From contig NZ_CAJHCQ010000010.1 of the NCBI RefSeq assembly GCF_904848665.1, positions 1 to 64,000 on the forward strand: DNA of 64,000 nt, given 5' to 3'. The DNA comes from Paraburkholderia hiiakae. GTDB lineage: Bacteria; Pseudomonadota; Gammaproteobacteria; Burkholderiales; Burkholderiaceae. Shown one piece after another: positions 9,701 to 15,788 of this stretch. Below the pieces are notes generated by a model. The model saw only the letters and a program-made list of their open reading frames with translations, was not told the origin of the DNA and did not search any database. Positions within the stretch are counted from its first letter, which is position 1. Each line of letters opens with the position of its first letter. Position numbers and translations under genes: made by a program.

Positions 9701-12700
9701 ATGTCGCTGAACACCACCGGTAATATCGACCTGACTTCGGCGAAGGTGAACGCCGGCAGTCTCGCACTGAACGCGGGCGGCGACCTGCTTCTGAATACGG
9801 CAGTGAAGACCGTTGACCAGGTCAGCGCGACGGGCGCCACGCGCACCACGACCACGCTCGGCCCTGTCGCGAGCCTGAACGTTGCAGGCAATGCGGCCAT
9901 TGTCACGGGCGGCAACTTCGAGCAGAACGCTGGCAACCTGAACGTGGGCGGCAATCTCGGTGTGGCAGTGGGCGGCAACTACGATATCGGCTCGGTGCAG
10001 ACCGGCGAGCACAAGGTCGTCGAGCGCGCGAACGGCGTGTCGAATACGAACGTCAACAGTACGACGGGAAGCTCGATCAATGTCGGCGGTGTGTCGGCTA
10101 TCGGCGTGGGCGGCGACCTGACTGCGACAGGCGCCAGCATCAATCTTGGCGGAGGCGGCGTGGTCGCAGCAAACGGCAACGTGACGCTTCAGGCCGCGAA
10201 GGCAACTTCTACTGTCGATAGCAACAGTTCGGGCAGCGACAGTCACGGCAGCTATTCGGAGTCGAAGCACACATCCGACGATACGCTGACCGCGACGACA
10301 CTCAACGCCGGCAATTCCCTGACCGTTGCATCGGGCAAGGACATCAACGTCACGGGCAGCGCGATTTTGCTGGACAAGGGCACGGCCACGCTCGCGGCAA
10401 CGGGCGACGTCAACATCGGCGCGGCGACGGAAACGCATGTCGACAACTCGCAGGAGCAGCACAGCCACAGCAATGTGGTGAGCGGCAAGGAAGTACAGAG
10501 TTCGCGCGATACCACGGCAACGTTCTCACAGGGCAGCGTGGTTTCGGCCGATTCCGTACAGATCGCAGGCGGCAAGGACATCAACGTTGCGGGCAGTACC
10601 ATCGTCGGCACGAACGACGTCGCGCTCAGTGCCGCGCATGACGTGAACATCACGACGACCCAGAACGCCGTGCAATCGTCGGGCACGTACCAGGAGAAGA
10701 ATACGGGCCTCGGGACGAGTGGCCTGAACGTGACGGTCGGTACGAACAAGCTCGCGACGACCGACCAGGAATCGAGTGTGACGAACAACGCGAGTACGGT
10801 CGGTTCGCTGAACGGAAACCTGTCGATCCAGGCAGGTAACACCCTGCACGTTACCGGCAGCGATCTTGTCGCCGGCCAGAACATAATGGGCGCGGCAGCG
10901 AATGTGATTGTCGACGCGGCAACCGATACATCGCATCAGGCACAGACGCAGAAAACGAGCAGCAGCGGTCTGGCGATTGGTCTAGCGGGATCGGTGGGCG
11001 ACGCGATCAACAACGCGTATTCGGAGTCTCAGGCCGCAAAGAACTCGGCGGGCAATGGCGACAGCCGCGCGGCAGCACTGCATGGCATTGCGGCGGCGAG
11101 CGACGCCTTTACGGCTGCGGGTGGCGCGATGACCGCGGCCAGTGGTGGCAAGCCTGACATCGGCGTCAAGGTAAGCATCGGTTCGAGCAAGAGCGAAAGC
11201 CAGTCGTCGGAGGATCAGGCGACGCAGCGCGGTTCGAGTGTGTCGGCAGGCGGTACAGCGGCGTTTGTCGCGACGAATGGCGACCTGACTATTGCCGGCT
11301 CGAACGTGAACGCAAATGATGTCGTGCTCGCCGCCAAGGACAAGGTCAACGTCATCAATACAACGGACGCCGATTCGACGCGCAGTTCGAACAGTTCCAG
11401 CAGCGCGAGCATTGGCGTTCAATACACGCTTGGCGGCGGCTTTGGCGTCTCTGCGGCAATGGCGAATGCACATGGCGACGCGAACAGCGATGCGTCGATC
11501 CAGAACGCGTCACACGTCACGGGAGCGAACAGTGTTACGGTCATTTCGGGCGGCGATACGAACATCACAGGATCGCAGATCAGTGGCAAACAGATTGCGG
11601 CCGATGTGGGCGGCAACCTGAATATTGCGAGCGTGCAGGACGTGACGAACAGCGCCGCGCATCAAAGTAGCGCGGGCGGCGGCTTCACGATCAGCCAGGG
11701 CGGCGGCAGCGCAAGCTTCAGCGCGCAGAACGGCCATGCGGATTCGAACTATGCCGGCGTGAACGAACAGGCCGGAATCTACGCGGGCGACGGTGGATTC
11801 AACGTCAACGTCAAGGGCAATACGGGTCTGACCGGGGCGGTCATTGCGAGCACCGCGGACGCGTCGAAGAACAGCCTGACAACGGGCACGCTCACCTACA
11901 GCGATATCCAGAACCAGTCACACTACGACGCTAACAGCAACGGCATCAGCGCGGGCGTGGGTGTCGGGAATACGGGCAAATCAGTCGGCCCCGGTTCGGT
12001 CAGCAATGGCGGCGGCGTGTCGCCGATGCTTCCGCAGAACGACAGCGGCGACCAGAGCGGGACAACGCGCAGCGCGATCAGTGCTGGCACGATTGAGGTC
12101 ACGGATACGGCGCACCAGACACAGGACATTGCAGGTCTGAGCCGCGATACGACGGACACGAACGGCAAGGTCGCGAACACGCCGGATGTGAATGCACTGC
12201 TTAACCAGCAGGCTGACCGGATGAACGCTGCACAGGCTGCCGGTCAAGCAGTTGCGCAGCGCATCGGCGACTACGCGAATGCACGGGAGAAGGCAACAGG
12301 CGATCCTGAGTGGGCCGAAGGCGGAAACAAGCGCGCGGCAATGCAGGCGGCCGGCGCGGCGGTGGTTACGGGCCTTGGCGGCGGCGTGGCGAGTGCTGTC
12401 GAAGGTGCAGCCGGCGGAGCTATCGGCTCGAAGATGGCGGGTTCGCTTAACGGACTGAGCAATTCGATTGCCGCATCGAACCCGACCGGCGACGCAGACA
12501 TCAACCAGGCGCTCGGCAACATCGTCGCGAACGTCATCGCGACCGGCGCGGGTGCGGCTGCGGGCGGCGCGGGTGCGTTCTCCAGTTCGGACGTCGACCG
12601 CTACAACAGGCAACTCCACCCTGACGAGCGCCAATGGGCCAAGGACAACGCGAGCGAGTTTGCGCAGTTCTTCAAGGACCAGACCGGCCAGAGCATCACA

Positions 12701-13540
12701 GCCGACCAGGCGCAACAGATGCTTCTCGCCAATGGCTACCGCCTCGTCGACGCGGCGGCAAGCAAGGGACCCGGGGGTGACACGACGGCTGTCCAGTTCA
12801 TCAGCCAGAACGCGGGCGGTATGTTCCGTGCGACGTCGGCCGAGTACAACAACCCGTTCCTTTACGGTAATGCCGATCATTCGTTGTCGCCTGAACAGAA
12901 GGCTCTACCGGGTTCAACAGCAAATCCGAAGGCAGGTCTTGCGATTGCGGCCGGTCTGGCGACCGCGGGGCTCGCGCCCGAAATCGCTGCTGGTCTTGCG
13001 TCGATATCCGGCACGCCGATCTTCAGTGCAGACGGCCTGCTTGGTTCGTCTTCTCTGGCATCGCGTGCGGGAATAGGCGCGATGACTGCCGGTGTGAACG
13101 CAACGTCGCAGTATATTCAGAACGGATCAATCAATCCCGTCGACGTCGGATTCGCGGCTGCCTCGGGGTGGGCTGGAACGTACTATCAGGCTTTTGGGAA
13201 CGTCATGATTAATCTGGTGTCGGGCGCCGCGGACACATATACCAACAACAAGGTGTATGGGAAGCAGGACAGCGTAGTGACCGGTTCATTGGTCAATGGG
13301 ATGGCGGCTGGAATCGGATATGGCGTAGGGCTCGCCGCACAGTCCGTTATCAGCAAAATCGGGCAGCAAGCCGCAACTGGCTATAACTGGGCCGGTACGG
13401 GCGTTTGGTCCGGACAGACCGGCACAAACCTATTCTCACCGAACAATTTGCCTGTTATCGGTTCTGGCTTTGGCGGTGCAATTGGATCGGAAACTGGCAC
13501 TGCGGTAATAAATAACGTCAAGTCCAAACTCATCAAATGA
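3758..13540 (+). CDS. cdiA: CdiA/BcpA contact-dependent inhibition exoprotein
   Basis: This 3260-residue two-partner-secretion exoprotein is displayed on the cell surface and delivers a C-terminal toxin into touching neighbours. Residues 1-25 match the extended signal peptide region (MNRCYRLVYSRSRNMLVAVE), followed by a hydrophobic signal with likely cleavage after SFA (about residue 64). The TPS secretion domain follows, with the ANPSGISVNGGGFIN motif near residue 170. Long filamentous-haemagglutinin repeats fill most of the protein. They include a tandemly duplicated 190-residue unit and a Tyr/Trp-rich non-repetitive part at about 1500-1700 that may be the receptor-binding region. The conserved pretoxin region ends at YNRQLH (2949-2954), apparently the Burkholderia-type junction, since no VENN motif is present. 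The final 306 residues are the variable toxin, Gly/Ala-rich with hydrophobic stretches. The stop overlaps the immunity gene by 4 nt. Identification as CDI is secure; toxin activity is unknown. Confidence 0.93.
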   Translation: MNRCYRLVYSRSRNMLVAVEETATASGNAGETRAASRASRSVYLSLRRLLPAALLALAPMLSFAQIVAGGAHAPNVIQTPNGLDQVNINRPSGAGVSVNTYNRFDVQSKGAILNNSPTMVQTQQAGMINGNPNFAAGQSAKVIVNQVNSANPSQFNGFLETAGNRAEVIIANPSGISVNGGGFINTSRGILTTGTPNYAADGSISGFNVTGGNITVNGAGLNASNVDQVDLLARAVQANAAIYAGKNLNVVTGASSIDHDTLNATPIAGDGPAPGVSIDVSNLGGMYGNRIVLVGTEAGVGVSLKGVVAANAGDLVLQSNGQLVLAGTQNASGNISASARDGIENSGTTYAQQNVNLNTSGALSNSGMVAAQQNTTVSAGAVNSSGTLASGVNGDGSLAHSGDLNVNASGAVTATARNVAGGNAAIGGAAVNLAGSTTSANGAVALAANGGDLNLTGATTTAGSTLEARASGTLTNDNGAMSSGGTQTVTAGALSNRSGQMVSGGALTENVTGATNNQNGTMQANGALSAASGSLDNTGGHVVSLNADGVTLSTSGLLNNGAGGSIGGNGNVTLQAGQIANAGSITAVQSLIATAVQTLFNSGTFAANANMTLAAGSTFTNASQVTAAGALALSAATFDNSHGTATANQFTLHAANLVNHAGSITQTGTGSTTLDVAGTLDNSAGGTLQTNSTDLTIAPAALDNDGGTITHAGTGTLTINAGNGAGALSNVGGTIATNGKAAIQAGTLNNSAGSVVGQTGIAATVGGALNNTNGKLLSNTDLGITSGTLDNNGGQIGGGASASIHTGSMTNNGGSIVAPNLTLTGTTLDNSGGDIEANQIALAAQNVLNHGGTIAQYGTPTMGFNVSGTFDNSAGGTLQTNSTDLTIAPATLDTDGGTITHAGKGTLTINAGNGTGVVSNVGGTIATNGNAAIQAGTLNNTAGSVIGQTGIAATLGGALNNTNGKLLSNANLHITSGTLNNNNGGQIGAASSATVQASSLTNNGGSIVAPNLSVTTGRTFDNSGGDIEANQLALKATDLLNHGGTITQYGTPTMGLNVSGTFDNSAGGTLQTNSADFTLAPGALDNDGGKILHAGTGTLTLAPGNGAGAISNAGGQVITAGKLVAQAASLNNANGVLAAQGDITANVAGDTNNTQGAIRSLSSESLTTGGTLTNTNGQIQSGTGAAGDTSTLNIQAGAIDNTNGLVGNLGTGGTTIHGGSQSTNSGGVMTGNGNVNVDTSALVNTQNGQISGANVSVQADTVDNSGGQIGSLTGSTGDVAITTTGALTNTNGQIGATHNLAVNAAALTGGGAFSAANDVAVSVQGDFAPTPDLQFAAGHDLTFTLPGTFSNGATLEAVNNLGINAGDIANSGVMMAGGTLTTNSNTLENTGAIVGGSVSLNATQSITNVGPTALIGATDSNGSLELLANDIENRDDTTATDTQATTAIYGLGKAVLAGGKDASGNYTNASLIRNQSGLIESAGDMELHAGQVTNTRRVMTTDGAYMEAVDPALIDQLGISLSGCTATYMQACDPGHPQVLGSKGDPSMIGGVPTDPPHGGQWNSTYQYTTYTGVALANLVTGISPQSQIIAGGNLDASNVGLFQNDWSAVAAVGNIAAPVTLDQNSWQGQLAPGVQVTYSGQYHYDNYDNSEHNWQLPFGDAGFVTNHPGGYTQAAPADIRTYALPSYESTFVAGGTLSGAGINIDNTAGNAGIPSLSLAPGQALSGVTIGGISGNAGANAGAASSVSGNAAGTKAGATSVSGGASMVNPVIANATAQTVLQNLTVPQGGLFSPASAPGATYLIETNPAFTNQKTFISSDYYLQQLGLNPQTTEKRLGDGFYEQQLVRNQITSLTGKAVLGPYTDTQSMYQSLLAAGASLSQSLNLPLGMSLPPEQVAQLTSNVIIMQTEVVNGQSVLVPVVYLAKASQQNMNGPLIAATDIDIQNAQTFTNSGTVQAGNTMSIQGQQINNAFGALQSGGLMSLNTTGNIDLTSAKVNAGSLALNAGGDLLLNTAVKTVDQVSATGATRTTTTLGPVASLNVAGNAAIVTGGNFEQNAGNLNVGGNLGVAVGGNYDIGSVQTGEHKVVERANGVSNTNVNSTTGSSINVGGVSAIGVGGDLTATGASINLGGGGVVAANGNVTLQAAKATSTVDSNSSGSDSHGSYSESKHTSDDTLTATTLNAGNSLTVASGKDINVTGSAILLDKGTATLAATGDVNIGAATETHVDNSQEQHSHSNVVSGKEVQSSRDTTATFSQGSVVSADSVQIAGGKDINVAGSTIVGTNDVALSAAHDVNITTTQNAVQSSGTYQEKNTGLGTSGLNVTVGTNKLATTDQESSVTNNASTVGSLNGNLSIQAGNTLHVTGSDLVAGQNIMGAAANVIVDAATDTSHQAQTQKTSSSGLAIGLAGSVGDAINNAYSESQAAKNSAGNGDSRAAALHGIAAASDAFTAAGGAMTAASGGKPDIGVKVSIGSSKSESQSSEDQATQRGSSVSAGGTAAFVATNGDLTIAGSNVNANDVVLAAKDKVNVINTTDADSTRSSNSSSSASIGVQYTLGGGFGVSAAMANAHGDANSDASIQNASHVTGANSVTVISGGDTNITGSQISGKQIAADVGGNLNIASVQDVTNSAAHQSSAGGGFTISQGGGSASFSAQNGHADSNYAGVNEQAGIYAGDGGFNVNVKGNTGLTGAVIASTADASKNSLTTGTLTYSDIQNQSHYDANSNGISAGVGVGNTGKSVGPGSVSNGGGVSPMLPQNDSGDQSGTTRSAISAGTIEVTDTAHQTQDIAGLSRDTTDTNGKVANTPDVNALLNQQADRMNAAQAAGQAVAQRIGDYANAREKATGDPEWAEGGNKRAAMQAAGAAVVTGLGGGVASAVEGAAGGAIGSKMAGSLNGLSNSIAASNPTGDADINQALGNIVANVIATGAGAAAGGAGAFSSSDVDRYNRQLHPDERQWAKDNASEFAQFFKDQTGQSITADQAQQMLLANGYRLVDAAASKGPGGDTTAVQFISQNAGGMFRATSAEYNNPFLYGNADHSLSPEQKALPGSTANPKAGLAIAAGLATAGLAPEIAAGLASISGTPIFSADGLLGSSSLASRAGIGAMTAGVNATSQYIQNGSINPVDVGFAAASGWAGTYYQAFGNVMINLVSGAADTYTNNKVYGKQDSVVTGSLVNGMAAGIGYGVGLAAQSVISKIGQQAATGYNWAGTGVWSGQTGTNLFSPNNLPVIGSGFGGAIGSETGTAVINNVKSKLIK
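5801..7100 (+). repeat. Tandem 570-576 bp repeats inside cdiA
   Basis: The segment beginning AATTC(C/G)GCGGGCGGCACG occurs at 5801, 6371 and 6947, that is with periods of 570 and 576 bp (190 and 192 codons, in frame). Each unit encodes the same order: DNSAGGTLQTNS, then DGG-I-HAG-GTLT, then GGQIG, then GGSIVAPNL, then GGDIEANQ. The third copy is incomplete and diverges after about 7100. This is a recent internal duplication within the haemagglutinin-repeat rod, and it would lengthen the filament by one unit. Confidence 0.85.
12233..12621 (+). repeat. Pretoxin-region repeat, copy 1 (inside cdiA)
   Basis: This stretch aligns without gaps, at a constant offset of 1579 bp, with 13812-14200 in the orphan module. 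It encodes QAAGQAVAQRIGDYA through YNRQLH. About ten of roughly 129 residues differ. It is the homology block through which a new toxin tip could recombine onto cdiA. Confidence 0.9.
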
Positions 13541-13758
13541 CCATGTTCAAGCTGCTTGCGACGTACCTAAAGTTGTTTTTGATAGCGATAGTTGGTGTCG
13601 CCTTGATACGGGTTGTAGTCATTCTCTTCGTGACGTTGCTCTATGGTGGACATTGGCCTTGGGGAATGGGCGATGTTTGGTTCGTACTGAAACAAGGAAC
13701 TCTGTTAGCCGTTGTTTTCTGGGTGTTCGCAACGGTTTCCTTCTTTAAGAACAGGTGA
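13537..13758 (+). CDS. cdiI: CdiI immunity protein for the cdiA-encoded toxin
   Basis: A 73-residue protein encoded immediately after cdiA, with an ATGA overlap. Its position directly after the toxin tip is that of the cognate immunity gene in CDI loci. The sequence is almost entirely two hydrophobic helices (about 8-34, LKLFLIAIVGVALIRVVVIL; and about 48-68, GTLLAVVFWVFATVSF) joined by a Trp/Gly-rich loop (YGGHWPWGMGDVW). It ends with FFKNR, so it is an integral inner-membrane protein. Known CDI immunity proteins of this kind protect against toxins that damage the inner membrane, whereas soluble ones neutralise nucleases. A membrane-targeted toxin is therefore inferred for this CdiA. The base composition is more AT-rich than in the cdiA body, as is usual for swapped toxin/immunity pairs. 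Confidence 0.8.
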   Translation: MTMFKLLATYLKLFLIAIVGVALIRVVVILFVTLLYGGHWPWGMGDVWFVLKQGTLLAVVFWVFATVSFFKNR

Positions 13759-14948
13759 CAGGGGCTTTGTTTCATGGATCAGATTCAATTGTCCTGTGGA
13801 ACCTGGCGTCACAGGCTGCGGGTCAGGCGGTTGCGCAGCGCATCGGCGATTACGCGAGCGCACAGGAAAAGGCAACAGGCGACCCCGAATGGGCGGAAGG
13901 CGGAAACAAACGCGCGGCAATGCAGGCGGCAGGCGCGGCGGTGGTCGCCGGTCTGGGTGGCGGCGTGGCAAGTGCCGTCGAAGGCGCGGCAGGTGCGGCC
14001 ATCGGCTCCAAGATGGGCGGCAACCTGAACAAGCTCAGCGACTCAATCGCGGCGTCGAACCCGACCGGTGACGCGAACGTGAACCAGGCGCTCGGCAACA
14101 TCGTGGCGAACGTCATCGCGACTGGCGCGGGTGCGGCCGCGGGTGGCGCGGGCGCATTTTCTAGTTCGGACGTGGACCGGTACAACCGCCAGTTGCACTC
14201 CGAAGAAAAGACGCTCGCGAAGCAACTCGCCGACAAGAGCGGCGGCAAGTATACGCAAGCGCAAATCGAGGACCAGATGCGTATCATGGGCGTCAGCGAC
14301 AACGGCACGAACGAGTCCGGCGCACCGACGACGCTGATTGGTCAGGCGCCGACGGATGCCGGCGCGAAGTGGATATCGGGCGGCACAACGGCGAATGGTC
14401 AGCCGATCCTGACGCAAGTGACCGCGCAGGCCGATCCGGCGTTGCAGTCATACATACTCTCGAACTACAACAGCGCTTCGGCGAATCAGGTGCCGAGCCA
14501 GTTCACGTATCAACAGACGGGAAGCGGCTCGACGAACATCACCGGGCCGTTTACCAGGTTCGACCAATCGGATGCGAACTATGTCCGCAATACAACGTCA
14601 GACGCCACTTCGATGATATCGACTAACGCCGGACGGATATCGTCACTTGCGGCAGCGGGCGGGGCAATAACGCCTTGTTCTGTCGTTTGCGACGGCATTG
14701 CATATGCAGGAACGGTCATAGGGATAGCGGCAGATGCGGTCGGGCAATTGGCCAAACCGAATGCTGGACAGTATATTGTTAACGGAATTAACGGCGTTTT
14801 GGCAAACTTTTCTTCGTCTGCGGCGCCTGCGTTTTCTCCCTTTATTAATGAACTTACAAATCAAGTCAATGAGAGTGGGATTACAACTTCGAGTCAAGAC
14901 GCTTTAAATGCAACAATTGACACAAAGAACACTAGCGGAAAGAAATGA
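13755..14948 (+). CDS. Orphan CdiA C-terminal toxin module
   Basis: A 397-residue reading frame that begins at a GTG overlapping the cdiI stop codon (GTGA). It has no signal, TPS or filament region. After about 18 unrelated residues it repeats the CdiA pretoxin region from QAAGQAVAQ to YNRQLH (residues 143-148). It then diverges completely into a different 249-residue tip (EEKTLAKQLADKSGGKYTQ to NTSGKK). The tip contains a hydrophobic Gly/Ala stretch with a cysteine pair (GGAITPCSVVCDGIAYAG) and a second hydrophobic segment. This is the layout of a displaced or spare cdiA-CT, kept next to its own immunity gene. Unlike many orphans it has a coupled start codon, so it could be made in the cytoplasm. 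It cannot be secreted unless recombined onto cdiA. Toxin activity is unknown. Confidence 0.85.
   Translation: MTGALFHGSDSIVLWNLASQAAGQAVAQRIGDYASAQEKATGDPEWAEGGNKRAAMQAAGAAVVAGLGGGVASAVEGAAGAAIGSKMGGNLNKLSDSIAASNPTGDANVNQALGNIVANVIATGAGAAAGGAGAFSSSDVDRYNRQLHSEEKTLAKQLADKSGGKYTQAQIEDQMRIMGVSDNGTNESGAPTTLIGQAPTDAGAKWISGGTTANGQPILTQVTAQADPALQSYILSNYNSASANQVPSQFTYQQTGSGSTNITGPFTRFDQSDANYVRNTTSDATSMISTNAGRISSLAAAGGAITPCSVVCDGIAYAGTVIGIAADAVGQLAKPNAGQYIVNGINGVLANFSSSAAPAFSPFINELTNQVNESGITTSSQDALNATIDTKNTSGKK
13812..14200 (+). repeat. Pretoxin-region repeat, copy 2 (in orphan module)
   Basis: Second copy of the block at 12233-12621, ungapped and ending at the YNRQLH-encoding junction. Upstream of 13812 and downstream of 14200 the two copies are unrelated, which marks the limits of the duplicated segment. 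Confidence 0.9.
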
Positions 14949-15211
14949 AAATTAAATTCATTGAAGACGGAAATTTTACTGCGTGGTTTTGCTTGACACT
15001 AATCGTTGTCGGTATAGCGTTCGTGGTTTTTGCTGTCAAATGCAGGCCCCCGATCTTGTGGGCGAGAGTTTTGGTGCTTTCGGGATTCGCTATTGCCGTT
15101 GTAGGAGGCATGACAAGTCGAGCAAAATTGCTGCATATAAAACCCTTCGACAACAGCTACAAGAAAGCGCGCAAAAGCTACGAGACGAAGGACGACGAGG
15201 ACAAGAGGTGA
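14945..15211 (+). CDS. Immunity protein for the orphan toxin module
   Basis: An 88-residue protein whose ATG overlaps the stop of the orphan toxin module (ATGA). It has two hydrophobic helices (about 10-31, FTAWFCLTLIVVGIAFVVFA; and about 36-56, ILWARVLVLSGFAIAVVGGM) and then a charged cytoplasmic tail (KKARKSYETKDDEDKR). The position and size match a cognate CDI immunity protein. The membrane topology again suggests that the paired toxin acts on the inner membrane. The local DNA is clearly AT-richer than the filament gene. It shows no sequence resemblance to the first immunity protein beyond hydrophobicity, so cross-protection is not expected. Its role is inferred from position, not from recognised homology. 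Confidence 0.7.
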   Translation: MKIKFIEDGNFTAWFCLTLIVVGIAFVVFAVKCRPPILWARVLVLSGFAIAVVGGMTSRAKLLHIKPFDNSYKKARKSYETKDDEDKR

Positions 15212-15552
15212 GCGGCGCGCTATTTGCAATAACTACGTGCATCGTACTTCTCTTAGTCATTGCATCTTTGCGACGCCTTTCCCTTTTCTCTGGAACGAAG
15301 CAGCAGAGGGTCAAGGCGTGCGTCACGCGGAAATGGATGATACCCGAACACCGTGAGTGGCAAGGAAAAGCATATGTCACGGTGCCGGCAAAGAACGCAC
15401 TCGAAATAGTTGTCGAGAATCACTCTTTGCACTTCTCACCGGTTCCTTGGAAATATGACCGAGTTCGCGAAGGCGACGATGTCGACGTTGTAATCCAGAG
15501 GGCGTTTCGGCAACGAGATACGGATTCTCGATATTGGACCGTTCTGATATGA
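15208..15552 (+). CDS. Unknown CDI-operon protein with N-terminal membrane helix
   Basis: A 114-residue protein starting at a GTG that overlaps the preceding stop (GTGA); its own stop overlaps the next start (ATGA). Residues 2-22 are a membrane helix (ALFAITTCIVLLLVIASL). The remaining 90 residues form a soluble, probably beta-rich domain (WQGKAYVTVPAKNALEIVV, SPVPWKYDRVREGDDVDVVI). Burkholderia-type loci carry extra small genes between the immunity gene and bcpB. This could be such an accessory protein, a third immunity protein, or a remnant of another toxin/immunity pair. No family was recognised. A single-pass topology differs from the two-helix immunity proteins upstream. Confidence 0.6.
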   Translation: MSGALFAITTCIVLLLVIASLRRLSLFSGTKQQRVKACVTRKWMIPEHREWQGKAYVTVPAKNALEIVVENHSLHFSPVPWKYDRVREGDDVDVVIQRAFRQRDTDSRYWTVLI

Positions 15553-15776
15553 CCCAGCTGGCTTGCGGCATCTGGCCGCTTATCGAGCACGGCATCAAGA
15601 AATACGAGCGCGAGCGTAAGCCCGTTGCGCTCATCCTGCATCCCGCGCACGTGGACGAATTCGCTCGCGGCTCCGAAAGCAGTCCGGCCGTGCTCTGCGG
15701 TGTCTCTGTGATCGTGAGCCCGCTATTTTCAATGGCCGCTCTCTCTGACAAAGACGGCAATACACACGAGCTGTAA
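15549..15776 (+). CDS. Small hypothetical protein between the toxin modules and cdiB
   Basis: A 75-residue protein from the ATG that overlaps the previous stop codon by 4 nt (MTQLACGIWPLIEHGIKKYE). It continues with VALILHPAHVDEFARGS and VIVSPLFSMAALSDKDG. No signal peptide, lipobox or membrane helix is visible, so it does not look like the small lipoprotein BcpO reported from some Burkholderia CDI loci. It ends 12 nt before the cdiB start codon, so it is transcribed with the transporter. The codon use resembles cdiB more than the AT-rich immunity genes, which suggests it belongs to the core operon rather than to the exchangeable cassette. Function unknown. Confidence 0.6.
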   Translation: MTQLACGIWPLIEHGIKKYERERKPVALILHPAHVDEFARGSESSPAVLCGVSVIVSPLFSMAALSDKDGNTHEL

Positions 15777-15788
15777 CCCTGGAACATC

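Noticed and set aside
12400..12620. VENN-type CdiA junction
   Set aside because: No VENN motif is present; the conserved block ends at YNRQLH instead, in line with Burkholderia-type proteins.
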